This document shows positions 8,281 through 16,789 of a stretch of DNA of 64,000 nucleotides, piece after piece (the first letter of the stretch is position 1; the number at the start of each line of letters is the position of its first letter). The translations under genes were made by a program, and so were the position numbers. Origin of the DNA: Streptomyces sp. NBC_01233 (GTDB lineage: Bacteria; Actinomycetota; Actinomycetes; Streptomycetales; Streptomycetaceae); contig NZ_CP108514.1 in assembly GCF_035989305.1 (NCBI RefSeq), positions 8,288,501-8,352,500 on the forward strand. Direction: 5' to 3'. A model generated the notes under the pieces. That model ran no database searches and was not told the DNA's origin. It saw only the letters and a program-made list of their open reading frames with translations.

Positions 8281-10412
8281 CCCCCGACGAGCTGTACGGC
8301 CTGCTGCCCGCGGTCCACCGGCGGCGCGACGAGGAGACCGGCAGCCGGCTGAAAGCGCTCCTCGCCGTCATCGCCGAACAGGCCGACCTGGTCGAGGCCG
8401 ACATCGAGCGGCTCTACGCCGACTCGTTCATCGAGACCTGCGCCGACTGGGCCGTCCCGTACCTCGGCGACCTCGTCGGCCACCGCATGCTGCCCAGGGC
8501 GGCCGCCGCGCTCGACACGGGCACGGCCGAGGCACAGCGCTGGCTTGCGGCGGCCGCCCCCCGCCGGGAGGTGGCCGACACCGTCGCCAACCGGCGCCGC
8601 AAGGGCACGCTCGCCCTCCTGGAGGACCTCGCCGTCGATGTGGCCGGCTGGCCGGCCCGCGCCGTGGAGTACCGCCGGCTGCTCGCCGTCACCCAGCCCG
8701 TCCGCCGGTACCCGGCCGACGACCGCGGGGCCCGCCGCCGGCTGCGCCACGGCCGGCTGCCGGACCTGCGCCGGGTGGACGCCCTCGACCGGCTCTCCGG
8801 GCCCTTCGACGAACTGGCCCGTACGGCGGAGGCCGCCCGCCCCGGATCCGCACGCCGGGCCGGGCGGTACGGCATCCCCGGCGTGGGCCTGCACGTGTGG
8901 CGGCTGCTCGCCCACGCGGTCACCCGCGCCCCGGCCTACTGCGACGACCGCGCCCCTTACCGGTTCACCTTCAGCATCCTCGGCAACGACACCCCGCTGT
9001 TCACCAAACCGGTGACCGAGCCGTCCCCGTGCCACACCGCGGACGAGATGAACGTCCCGGCGCCGATCAGACGACGGGCCCTGAGCGAGCGGCTCGCCGA
9101 CTACTACGGACCGGGCAAGAGCCTGTGCGTGTGGACCGGTCCCGAGGAGGACCACCCGGTGCCGCTCGACCGGATCGTGGCCGCCGACCTGTCGGGGTGG
9201 ACCTACCGGCCGCGGGCCGGCCAGGTCGCCGTCGACCCGGTCCTCGGCCGGATCGCCTTCCCCTCCCGCGAGGCGCCGGAGAGCGGTGTCCAGGTCACCT
9301 ACCACCACGGGGCCGCCGCCGACCTGGGCGGCGGCGAGTACCCGCGCCCCGGCGCGGCGGACGCCGGCGCGGCCGCCCACGTCTACCGGGTCGGGCCCGG
9401 TGAGCCGTACCGGCGCATCACCGAGGCGCTGGAGCGCTGGCGCGGCGGCCGGCGGCACGGCGCGCGGCGGCCCGAGGCGGTCGTCGAGATCACCGGGAAC
9501 GACGCCTACCAGGAGATCCTCGCGATCGACCTCGACCCCGGGGACCGGCTGACGCTGCGGGCCGCCGACGGGGTCCGGCCGGTGCTGCGGCTGCTCGACT
9601 GGTCCGGCAACCGTCCCGACGCCCTGCGGATCACCGGCACGGGCCGGGGCGCGGGGCCGCTGCCGCGGATCGTGCTGGACGGCCTGCTGGTTGCCGGGCG
9701 CAGCGTGCAGGTGCACGGGGCGGTGGGCGAGGTGGTCGTCCGGCACTGCACCCTGGTGCCCGGCTGGGATCTGGACGAGGGGGCCCGCCCGCAGCATCCC
9801 GAGGAGCCGGGACTGGAGCTGGTCAACACCCCGGCGCGGCTCCGGGTCGAGCACTCCGTACTCGGCACCGTCGTCGTCAGGCAGGACGAGACGGCAGCCG
9901 AACCCAACCACGTCTGCCTCGCCGACTCCGTACTGGACGCCACCGGCCGCGAGGCGGCGGCGCTGACCGGCCCGGAGGGCCGCCCCGCGCACGCCGTGTT
10001 CGCCGCGCGCCGCACGACCGTGATCGGGGCGGTGCGGGTGCGGGCCGTGGAGCTGCTGGAGAACTCCCTGTTCGACGGGGAGGTCCGGGTTTCCCACCGG
10101 GGCGAGGGCTGCGTGCGGTTCTGCTGGCTGCCGCCGGACTCCCACACCCCCGCCCGGTTCCACTGCGAGCCGGAGCAGTCCGGCGACCCGCGACGCGTCG
10201 CACTGCGTTTCACCAGCACCCGGTACGGCACTCCGGGGTACGTTCAGCTCGCCGACGGGTGCGCCGAGGAGATCCGCCGGGGCGCGGACGACGGCTCGGA
10301 ACCGGGTGCTCTGCACGACCTGTTCCAGCCGCTGCGGGAGGACAACCTGCGCACCCGCCTCGACGAGTACACGCCCGCCGGCTGCGACAGCGGCCTGTTC
10401 TTCGTCACCTGA
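8277..10412 (+). CDS. gpI-like tail protein with C-terminal beta-helix-like region
   Basis: 711 residues. The N-terminus (DELYGLLPAVHRRRDEETG, then DSFIETCADWAVPYLGDLVG) is the eCIS version of phage tail protein I, which bridges gpJ wedges to fibres. From about residue 380 a GEPYRRITEALERW segment leads into many short hydrophobic strands separated by Gly/Asp turns (positions ~400-690), as in right-handed parallel beta-helices of fibre or spike proteins. This end may act as the particle's receptor or contact surface. The gene is in the baseplate operon; 61 bases separate it from the next gene. Confidence 0.75.
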   Translation: MTPDELYGLLPAVHRRRDEETGSRLKALLAVIAEQADLVEADIERLYADSFIETCADWAVPYLGDLVGHRMLPRAAAALDTGTAEAQRWLAAAAPRREVADTVANRRRKGTLALLEDLAVDVAGWPARAVEYRRLLAVTQPVRRYPADDRGARRRLRHGRLPDLRRVDALDRLSGPFDELARTAEAARPGSARRAGRYGIPGVGLHVWRLLAHAVTRAPAYCDDRAPYRFTFSILGNDTPLFTKPVTEPSPCHTADEMNVPAPIRRRALSERLADYYGPGKSLCVWTGPEEDHPVPLDRIVAADLSGWTYRPRAGQVAVDPVLGRIAFPSREAPESGVQVTYHHGAAADLGGGEYPRPGAADAGAAAHVYRVGPGEPYRRITEALERWRGGRRHGARRPEAVVEITGNDAYQEILAIDLDPGDRLTLRAADGVRPVLRLLDWSGNRPDALRITGTGRGAGPLPRIVLDGLLVAGRSVQVHGAVGEVVVRHCTLVPGWDLDEGARPQHPEEPGLELVNTPARLRVEHSVLGTVVVRQDETAAEPNHVCLADSVLDATGREAAALTGPEGRPAHAVFAARRTTVIGAVRVRAVELLENSLFDGEVRVSHRGEGCVRFCWLPPDSHTPARFHCEPEQSGDPRRVALRFTSTRYGTPGYVQLADGCAEEIRRGADDGSEPGALHDLFQPLREDNLRTRLDEYTPAGCDSGLFFVT

Positions 10413-10473
10413 GCGGCGGCGGCCCCGGGCCGCGCGCGGACGAGCCACTCTTCACGTCAGGGAGCGCACCACG

Positions 10474-12009
10474 ATGCAAGGCGACTTCTCCCGGGTCACG
10501 TTCGACCGGGACCGGCACTTCTCCGCGGTCCTGTCCCAACAGGGGCGCGTGCAGCTCGACTCCGAGATCAACGAGCAGACCGCGATCCTCCAGTACTACC
10601 TGCGCACCCTGGTCGCCGACGTCCTCGGCCCGGCGGCCTGTCCGGCCGGCCCGCAGGAGACGGACCCCGGCGGGTTCCGGGTCGCCGTCAACGACGGCGT
10701 GCTGACCGTGACCCACGGACGCATGTACGTGGACGGCATCCTCTGCGAGTGCAAGGAAGGCGCGGAGTACTGGAGCCAGCCCGACGGCTACCTCGACCAG
10801 GAGCGGCAGGAGGCGGAAGGGAAGCTGCACGAGGGCCCGTTCCTGGCGTACCTGCGCGTGTGGGAGCGCCTGGTGACGGCCCATGAGGCGCCCGAGCTGC
10901 GGGAGCCGGCCCTCGGCCTCCACGGCCCCGACACCACGGCGCGCACCCGGGTCGTGTGGCAGATCGACTGGTTCCCGCTGAGCCCCGGACACCCCGTCCC
11001 CGACCCTGCCCCCGAGACCGCGCAGGACTGGCTGGCCGAGGAGCTGACGGCCCGCTTCGGCCCCCGGGCGGAGCTCGCGGCCCGCGCCCGGCTCGCCGAG
11101 GGCGACACGGACCCGTGCGACGTGGCGCCCGACTCCGGCTACCGGGGGCCGGAGAACCAGCTGTACCGGGTGGAGGTGCACCGCGGCGGAACGGTCGGCC
11201 GGGCCACGTTCAAATGGTCGCGTGAGAACGGCTCGGTGGTCCTCCCGATCAGGTCGGTCGCCGGGCCCACGCTCGAACTGGACACGCTCGGCCGGGACAA
11301 CAAGCTCGGACTGGAGCCCGGCGACACCGTCGAGATCGTCGACGACGCCTCCGTCTGCCGGGCCGCCCGGGACGTGGCGGGGCGAGCTCCGCGGCTGTAC
11401 CGCATCACGGAGGTGGACCACGTCGGCCGGCGGGTGGTCCTGGACGCCGCTCCGGCGGCCGACGCCCACCACCCGGGGCTCGGCACCCTTCCCGAGCGCC
11501 ACCCGCTGCTGCGCCGCTGGGACCACCGGCCGCCGGAGCCGGCCACCGGGCCGGCGGGGGGCACCGCAGGCAGCGGGAGCGTCGCCACGGCGGTGTCCGG
11601 CGAGGGCGCGCTGCTGATCGAGGAGGGGCGGTGGCTGCCGATCGAGGACGGGATCGAGGTGTTGTTCGAGCCGGTCCCACAGTCCGCCCCCGCGGCTCCC
11701 GCCACCCCCGCCACCCCTGCCGCTCCCGTCGACCCCGGTGCCCCGCCCGTGCCCCCCGCCCTCCCCGAACCCCCGAAGCGGTCCTACCGGGCGGGCGACT
11801 ACTGGCTGATTCCCGCACGGGTCGTCACCGGGGACGTCCTGTGGCCGGCCGACGCGAACGGCGACCCGCAGCGCAGGGCGCCGCACGGCATCGACTACCA
11901 CTACGCACCACTGGCCAAGGTCGAGCAGGCGGGGGCCGACGGCGCCCGGACCCCGGAGGACCTGCGCAAGGTGTTCCGCCCGCTGGCCCAGCCGCTTCCG
12001 CCGCTGTGA
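10474..12009 (+). CDS. DUF6519 eCIS-associated protein
   Basis: 511 residues, ATG preceded by GGGAG at about 10460. It opens with MQGDFSRVTFDRDRHFSAVL and VQLDSEINEQTAI, the conserved beginning of DUF6519 proteins, which are regularly the last structural gene of actinobacterial tail-like clusters. Residues ~225-245 read YRVEVHRGGTVGRATFKWS. A Pro/Ala-rich linker at ~408-435 precedes a terminal SYRAGDYWLIPARVVTGD block. The function is not established; the position fits a fibre or an assembly accessory. Confidence 0.75.
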   Translation: MQGDFSRVTFDRDRHFSAVLSQQGRVQLDSEINEQTAILQYYLRTLVADVLGPAACPAGPQETDPGGFRVAVNDGVLTVTHGRMYVDGILCECKEGAEYWSQPDGYLDQERQEAEGKLHEGPFLAYLRVWERLVTAHEAPELREPALGLHGPDTTARTRVVWQIDWFPLSPGHPVPDPAPETAQDWLAEELTARFGPRAELAARARLAEGDTDPCDVAPDSGYRGPENQLYRVEVHRGGTVGRATFKWSRENGSVVLPIRSVAGPTLELDTLGRDNKLGLEPGDTVEIVDDASVCRAARDVAGRAPRLYRITEVDHVGRRVVLDAAPAADAHHPGLGTLPERHPLLRRWDHRPPEPATGPAGGTAGSGSVATAVSGEGALLIEEGRWLPIEDGIEVLFEPVPQSAPAAPATPATPAAPVDPGAPPVPPALPEPPKRSYRAGDYWLIPARVVTGDVLWPADANGDPQRRAPHGIDYHYAPLAKVEQAGADGARTPEDLRKVFRPLAQPLPPL

Positions 12010-12139
12010 CCGGGTGAGGAATCGGGCGGGGAACCTAAGGCCAGGCGCGGCCCCACCGTGTCTGACATGACACACCGTAACCATTCCAGTACGTTTGGTC
12101 ACGCCCCGTCATCTTGCCGCCAACCGCTAGGAGATGCCG
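12010..12139 (+). promoter_or_regulatory. Intergenic control region between eCIS and oxidase cassette
   Basis: 130 bases, the largest gap on this strand so far. It contains an imperfect dyad GTGTC-TGACAT-GACAC (12058-12073) and ends with AGGAG at 12129-12133, which sets the GTG start at 12140. I see no Rho-independent-type hairpin followed by T residues, so read-through from the eCIS operon is possible. The promoter itself was not identified with confidence. Confidence 0.35.
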
Positions 12140-13483
12140 GTGATCGACCAGCTCTGGATCCAGCCCCCGCTCGCCTTCGCCCGGCTGGGCCCCTCCCCGA
12201 AACCCTGCGACAACTACCGCTGGGGGAGGAGCGACCTCACTCCGCGCGGTACCGGCAAGACCACGGTGGAGCCGCAGCCCACCCTCGACCTGGCCGCGGA
12301 CGGCACCCTCAGCGAGCGGATGCCGCAGAAGGTCCGCTTCAAAGACGAGGCCGGCTGGCGGCCCGTCTGCCCCTACTTCGAGGTGCACGGCAGCTGGACG
12401 GTGAACGGCGAACGCCACACCGGGCCGCTGACCGAGGAGGTCCTTGCCCGGTTCGGGCTCGGACTCGGGGACGTGCGCTGGCAGGTCAGCGTGGCCAACC
12501 TCAAGGCGCACCACCTCACCGAGAACGACGACGACCGGATCGAGGCGACCGTCCGGGTCCGGGGCGACGACCACCAGAAGCACCGGCTGGCCGGCGCCTC
12601 TCCGCAGGGCGGCACCCGGCCGCTGGTCCCGGCGGGCCGGAACCTCCCGCTCGGCGCGGTGCAGGTGCCCGTGCCCAACGCCGCACTGCCCGAGCTGCGG
12701 CTGCGGTTCACCCCCGGGACCGGCGCCGTCTACGGGCCGACCACCCTCACGGACGCCAGCCGGTACCGCATCCCGGCGGAACGGCGGATCCTCAACCCCG
12801 ACACGGAGTGGGTCGGGTTCCGGCTCCCCAGCGACGACGTCCGGACCGCCCCGCGGGGCCTCTTCGCGGGCGCCGAGGGCCAGCGGGCCGTGGGCCTGGT
12901 CGACGACGTGTGCGACGGGCTGGTCACGGTCGGGCTGCCGGGCGGACTCACCGCCTCCGCCCGGGTGGTGGCCTGCCCGCCGGTGTTCTCCCCCGACCGC
13001 AGGCCCTTCGTCTCCGTGGCGGACGGGCTCACCGACCGGGTCCGGCGGGGCGATGTGCGCACGCCCGCCTACCTCGCGGACAAGCAGCAGACCACCCAGG
13101 AGATCCGCGACCTGTTCGAGCGGATCCTGGAGACGGTGGGCAACATCAACCTGGACGTGCAGAACGGCGCTTTCGGGGCCCTGCCCCCGGTGGAGACCCT
13201 GACCGGCGTGCTGCTCGGCCTCACCGAACAGGCGCGGCGCCGGCACCGCCGGTTCGTGGCGCTGGAGATGCTGGAGGACCTCTTCCGCGAACGCCCCGGG
13301 CTGATCCGGGAGATCGTCCGGGAGCCCGTCGCCGACCCGCAGGGGGCCGGGGGGTACAACGGCCGGATGCCCCCCGACATGCGCGGCGCGGACGGCAACG
13401 CCCTGCACCTGACGCGCCGCCAGTACGACCTGCTCGTACGATGGGCCGCGGCGCTGCGCGAGAACACGGAGGCGGGCACGTGA
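12140..13483 (+). CDS. LodA/GoxA-like oxidase, N-terminal half (split protein)
   Basis: 447 residues from GTG 12140, chosen over ATG 12134 because AGGAG is 6 bases before the GTG but touches the ATG. Family LodA (CTQ-dependent L-amino-acid oxidases) starts with a beta-rich domain; matching signatures here are WIQPPLAFARLGPSP at ~5-19, VRFKDEAG, VRWQVSVANLKAH and DDVCDGLVTVGL followed by ARVVACPPVFSP. The protein ends with LTRRQYDLLVRWAAAL (~424-439), like the LTP.QY.LL..WA block of LodA. It stops there, whereas LodA continues with ~200 residues holding the quinone site; those seem to be in the gene at 14924. The stop overlaps the radical SAM start (GTGA). Confidence 0.6.
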   Translation: MIDQLWIQPPLAFARLGPSPKPCDNYRWGRSDLTPRGTGKTTVEPQPTLDLAADGTLSERMPQKVRFKDEAGWRPVCPYFEVHGSWTVNGERHTGPLTEEVLARFGLGLGDVRWQVSVANLKAHHLTENDDDRIEATVRVRGDDHQKHRLAGASPQGGTRPLVPAGRNLPLGAVQVPVPNAALPELRLRFTPGTGAVYGPTTLTDASRYRIPAERRILNPDTEWVGFRLPSDDVRTAPRGLFAGAEGQRAVGLVDDVCDGLVTVGLPGGLTASARVVACPPVFSPDRRPFVSVADGLTDRVRRGDVRTPAYLADKQQTTQEIRDLFERILETVGNINLDVQNGAFGALPPVETLTGVLLGLTEQARRRHRRFVALEMLEDLFRERPGLIREIVREPVADPQGAGGYNGRMPPDMRGADGNALHLTRRQYDLLVRWAAALRENTEAGT

Positions 13484-14913
13484 GCGTGCTGCTCCAGATC
13501 GGCCGACGGCCCCCCGAGCCCGCCCGGCCCCCCGAGCCCGCCCGGCCCCCCGGTCCCGGCGACGGGCCGCCCGGACCCGCCGCCGAGCTGCGTGTGTTCC
13601 GCAGCGCGCACGGCGCCCACCTGTTCGTCGCCGACGGCAGCCGCGTCTACGACCTGCCGGAGGAGACGGCGGCCCGCCTGGAGCGGTGGACGGCCGTCCC
13701 CGAGGGCGACCTCGCCGACCTGGCCGAGGAACTGGCGCTGCCGCTGTGGCCGGAGCGCCGCATCGACGGGACACCCCCCGAGCCTCCGCCCCTCTCCTCG
13801 ATCTCCCTCAACGTGATGCAGGCATGCAACCTCAGCTGCGGCCACTGCTACGCCGACGAGGGCCGCTTCGGCGGGTCCGCCCGGGCGATGCCCCGGTCCA
13901 CGGCCTTCGCCGCCGTGGACCGGCTGCTCGCGGAGGCGGCGCCGGGGGCGGACGTGGTCGTCGGGTTCATGGGCGGGGAGCCGCTGCTGGCGCGTGACCT
14001 GGTCCACGAAACGGTCCGGTACGCCGAGCGTGCGGGGGCCGCCGCCGGGCACCCGGTCCGCTTCGCCCTCACCACCAACCTGACCACCGTCCGCCCCGAG
14101 GACGCCCGGCTCTTCGCCGAGCACCCCTTCACCGTGACCGTGAGCCTGGACGGCGACCGGGCCGGGCACGACGCGCTGCGCCGGGCGCCGGGCGGGGCGA
14201 GCGCCTACGACCGACTGCGCACCGGCCTCGCGGTGCTGGCCCGGCACGGCCGGCCGCGGCAGCTCAGCGCACGGGTCAGCGTCACCCCGTACACGGGGCG
14301 GCTGCTCGACGTGCTCGAGCACGGCATCGGACTGGGCTTCGACGAGGTGGGCTTCGCCGCCGTGGTGAGCGCGCCCGACCCCGCGTACGAGATCACCGCC
14401 GAGACCTTCGGCGGCTTCCTGGAGCGGATGGTGGAGTGCGGCGAGAAGGCGCTGCGCGAACTGTCCGCGGGGCGGCACTACCCCTTCGGCAACTTCCAGA
14501 CCGCCCTGCGCCAGCTGCACCGGGGCACCCACCGGCCGTATCCCTGCGGCGCCGGTGCCGGGTACCTGAGCGCCTCCGCCGAGGGCGGGCTGTACGCCTG
14601 CCACCGGCTGGTGGACGATCCCGCGTTCGCCATGGGATCAGTGGCCGGCGGCAGCGACCGGGCAGCCCGGCAGGCGCATCTGAACGACCGTCACGTGGAC
14701 CGCGCCGAGCCCTGCCGGTCCTGCTGGGCCCGCTACCTCTGCGGCGGCGGCTGCCACCACGAGGTGAGCCGCCGGGGGCGCCCCGGCTGCGACTACATCC
14801 GCGGCTGGCTGGCCTTCTGCCTGCGCGCCTACGTCGAACTCTCCCAGGCCGCACCCGAGTTCTTCCACACCTCGCCCGGGGCTGCTGCCGCTGCCAGTGC
14901 CAGCACCGTCTGA
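13480..14913 (+). CDS. Radical SAM/SPASM peptide- or protein-modifying enzyme
   Basis: 477 residues, GTG start overlapping the upstream stop by 4 bases. Residues ~30-110 look like a small recognition domain (FRSAHGAHLFVADGSRVYDL). The radical SAM 4Fe-4S motif is C116-x3-C120-x2-C123 in NVMQACNLSCGHCYAD, followed by the GGEPLL block. The C-terminal auxiliary cluster region has C356, C374, C412, C415, C421 and C425 plus two later Cys, a SPASM pattern (CRSCWARYLCGGGCHHE). Enzymes of this type (PqqE, anaerobic sulfatase maturases, QhpD) install thioether or carbon bonds in proteins. Here the natural target is one of the two LodA-like halves flanking it. An N-terminal repeat of PPEPAR units precedes the domain. 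Confidence 0.85.
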   Translation: MSVLLQIGRRPPEPARPPEPARPPGPGDGPPGPAAELRVFRSAHGAHLFVADGSRVYDLPEETAARLERWTAVPEGDLADLAEELALPLWPERRIDGTPPEPPPLSSISLNVMQACNLSCGHCYADEGRFGGSARAMPRSTAFAAVDRLLAEAAPGADVVVGFMGGEPLLARDLVHETVRYAERAGAAAGHPVRFALTTNLTTVRPEDARLFAEHPFTVTVSLDGDRAGHDALRRAPGGASAYDRLRTGLAVLARHGRPRQLSARVSVTPYTGRLLDVLEHGIGLGFDEVGFAAVVSAPDPAYEITAETFGGFLERMVECGEKALRELSAGRHYPFGNFQTALRQLHRGTHRPYPCGAGAGYLSASAEGGLYACHRLVDDPAFAMGSVAGGSDRAARQAHLNDRHVDRAEPCRSCWARYLCGGGCHHEVSRRGRPGCDYIRGWLAFCLRAYVELSQAAPEFFHTSPGAAAAASASTV

Positions 14914-14923
14914 AGGAGCCGCC

Positions 14924-16789
14924 GTGCCCGATCTGCCGACCCCCACCGGGAAGATCTTCCCGCGCAACCTGACCGCCCGCGCCGACCACGTCGTCCACGG
15001 CAACCCGGCGAACACCCGCCCCGAGAGCGGCGTCGACAACTGCTTCCCGGGGCTGGAGTTCGACCAGCGCAACATGGACAAGAGGTTCTTCCCCGGCCTG
15101 ACGGTGGATTTCCACCGCCAGGAGGGCGCCCGGGTCATCGCCGTCACCGGCGGCGTGGCCGCGGCTCAGGGCCTCACCGACGCGGACCTCACGGGACCCG
15201 GACAGCCCCTCTACCTGCGGGGTCTGTGCGGGCGTACGACCGTGGACCAGCCCGAGACGGCCGCCCCGGCCATCGACGCCCGGGGCAAGAACGGCCTGGA
15301 CGTCTGGCGGCACGTGCACGACCTGCTGCCCGGGCGGATCGCCATCGTGCTGGGACCGGGCCGCGGCGTCGACTCGCCAGGGCTCGGCTCCGTCGGCAAC
15401 CTCAACCAGATCCGGACGGCCGACGGCAGCTTCGTCGACCGGGGCCCGAACGGGCGGGTCAGGCTTGCGGTCCTGGTCGCCGACCGGGCCCGTTTCCTGG
15501 ACGAGGAAGGGGTGATCGACCCGGAGGTCTACGAGCCCGGGGACCTCACCCGCAGCATGTGCGCCCCCTGGCAGTACGACTTCCGGGACTGCATGTGCTT
15601 CTACTGGGCCGCGTCCAAGCCGGACGTCTCCAGCAGCGCGGACGGCGCCGTCCCCCAGATGAACTTCCTGCGCGCCGACCGCACCCCGGCGGCCGACCGC
15701 GACGACGACGCCGACGACGCCCGGCGGTCCCTGGAGATGGACTACCCGGACGTGATCGCCGACTGGAACGTGCTCCCCGTGGTCCTCAACGACCGCGAGA
15801 ACGACAGCATCGGCAACCCGGCGCCGCCGGCCGGCGCGGCGCTCAGCCGGGCGCAGGTGATCGAGCAGCTGAAGAAGCTGGCCAAGGTCGAGCACGCGCT
15901 GTGCATGGAGTACCTCTTCGCCCACTACTCGCTCAAGGCGCCCCGGGCGCTGCCCCCGGGCACCTCACCCGACTCGCTCCTCGCGAAGACCCACGCGGCC
16001 GCCCATGAGGTCTTCCAGGTCGCGGTCGACGAGATGCGGCACCTGCGCTGGGTCAACGAGGCGCTGGGCACCCTCGGTGAGGCACCCGTGGTCGGCCGGG
16101 CGACGACGATCGATCGCGACGGGCCGCACACCGTCGAGCGGCGGCGGCTGACCGCCGCCCAGCTGGACTGGTTCATCAGGGTCGAGGCGCCCAGCCAGGT
16201 CTCGGGCACCGGCGTGGACGGCATGTACGTCCAGCTGCACCAGACCCTCATCAAGCAGCCGCCGCCGTTCCCGGAGGCCGACCGGCTGGCCCACCTGGTC
16301 AAGCTGATCATCGACGAGGGCGCGGACCACTTCAAGCGCTTCGCCGCCGTCAAGTTCCACCTGTCGCCCTTCAGCGAGTCCCAGTACCTGCGCACTCTCG
16401 GGGCGGGCGACGGGTCCCCGCTCCAGAAGCAGCTCCTCGATCTGAGCGACCAGTACTACGCGATCCTGCTCGGGCTGCTGCGCAGTTCCTTCGCGCTCGG
16501 CGACCGGGCGGGCGGGGTGCTGATCGGCCAGTCCCGCACCGTGATGGAGTTCCTGCACCAGACGAACCACTTGCTCGCCTCCCGCGGCGTGGGCCCCCGC
16601 TTCACGCTGCCCGCCGAGCTCGGGGCCGAGGCCGGCCCGATGGCCGACGGCCAGCTCACCCGACAGGCGGCGCTCGCCGCGATCCGCGCCCACCAGGCCA
16701 TCCGGCCCCTCGGCGACCCGGCGGCGCGGGCCCTGGTAAACGCACAGCAGCCGCAGACCGAGGCCCTGCTCGCACTGCTCGACGCATGA
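14924..16789 (+). CDS. LodA-like C-terminal (CTQ-site) half fused to a ferritin-like domain
   Basis: 621 residues from GTG 14924 (AAGGAG at 14913-14918). Residues ~36-60 read GVDNCFPGLEFDQRNMDKRF, and 208-230 read LTRSMCAPWQYDFRDCMCFYW (partial quote). Both resemble the C-terminal catalytic part of LodA oxidases, where a Cys and a Trp join to form cysteine tryptophylquinone. Candidate residues are C213, C223, C225, W216 and W228. From ~310 to the end is a ferritin-like helical domain related to the VioB/RebD-type iminophenylpyruvate dimer synthase fold, with putative metal ligands E323/H324, E370/H373 and E465/H469. An oxidase active site fused to a metal carboxylate domain is unusual. The gene overlaps the flavoprotein gene (ATGA). 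Confidence 0.6.
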   Translation: MPDLPTPTGKIFPRNLTARADHVVHGNPANTRPESGVDNCFPGLEFDQRNMDKRFFPGLTVDFHRQEGARVIAVTGGVAAAQGLTDADLTGPGQPLYLRGLCGRTTVDQPETAAPAIDARGKNGLDVWRHVHDLLPGRIAIVLGPGRGVDSPGLGSVGNLNQIRTADGSFVDRGPNGRVRLAVLVADRARFLDEEGVIDPEVYEPGDLTRSMCAPWQYDFRDCMCFYWAASKPDVSSSADGAVPQMNFLRADRTPAADRDDDADDARRSLEMDYPDVIADWNVLPVVLNDRENDSIGNPAPPAGAALSRAQVIEQLKKLAKVEHALCMEYLFAHYSLKAPRALPPGTSPDSLLAKTHAAAHEVFQVAVDEMRHLRWVNEALGTLGEAPVVGRATTIDRDGPHTVERRRLTAAQLDWFIRVEAPSQVSGTGVDGMYVQLHQTLIKQPPPFPEADRLAHLVKLIIDEGADHFKRFAAVKFHLSPFSESQYLRTLGAGDGSPLQKQLLDLSDQYYAILLGLLRSSFALGDRAGGVLIGQSRTVMEFLHQTNHLLASRGVGPRFTLPAELGAEAGPMADGQLTRQAALAAIRAHQAIRPLGDPAARALVNAQQPQTEALLALLDA

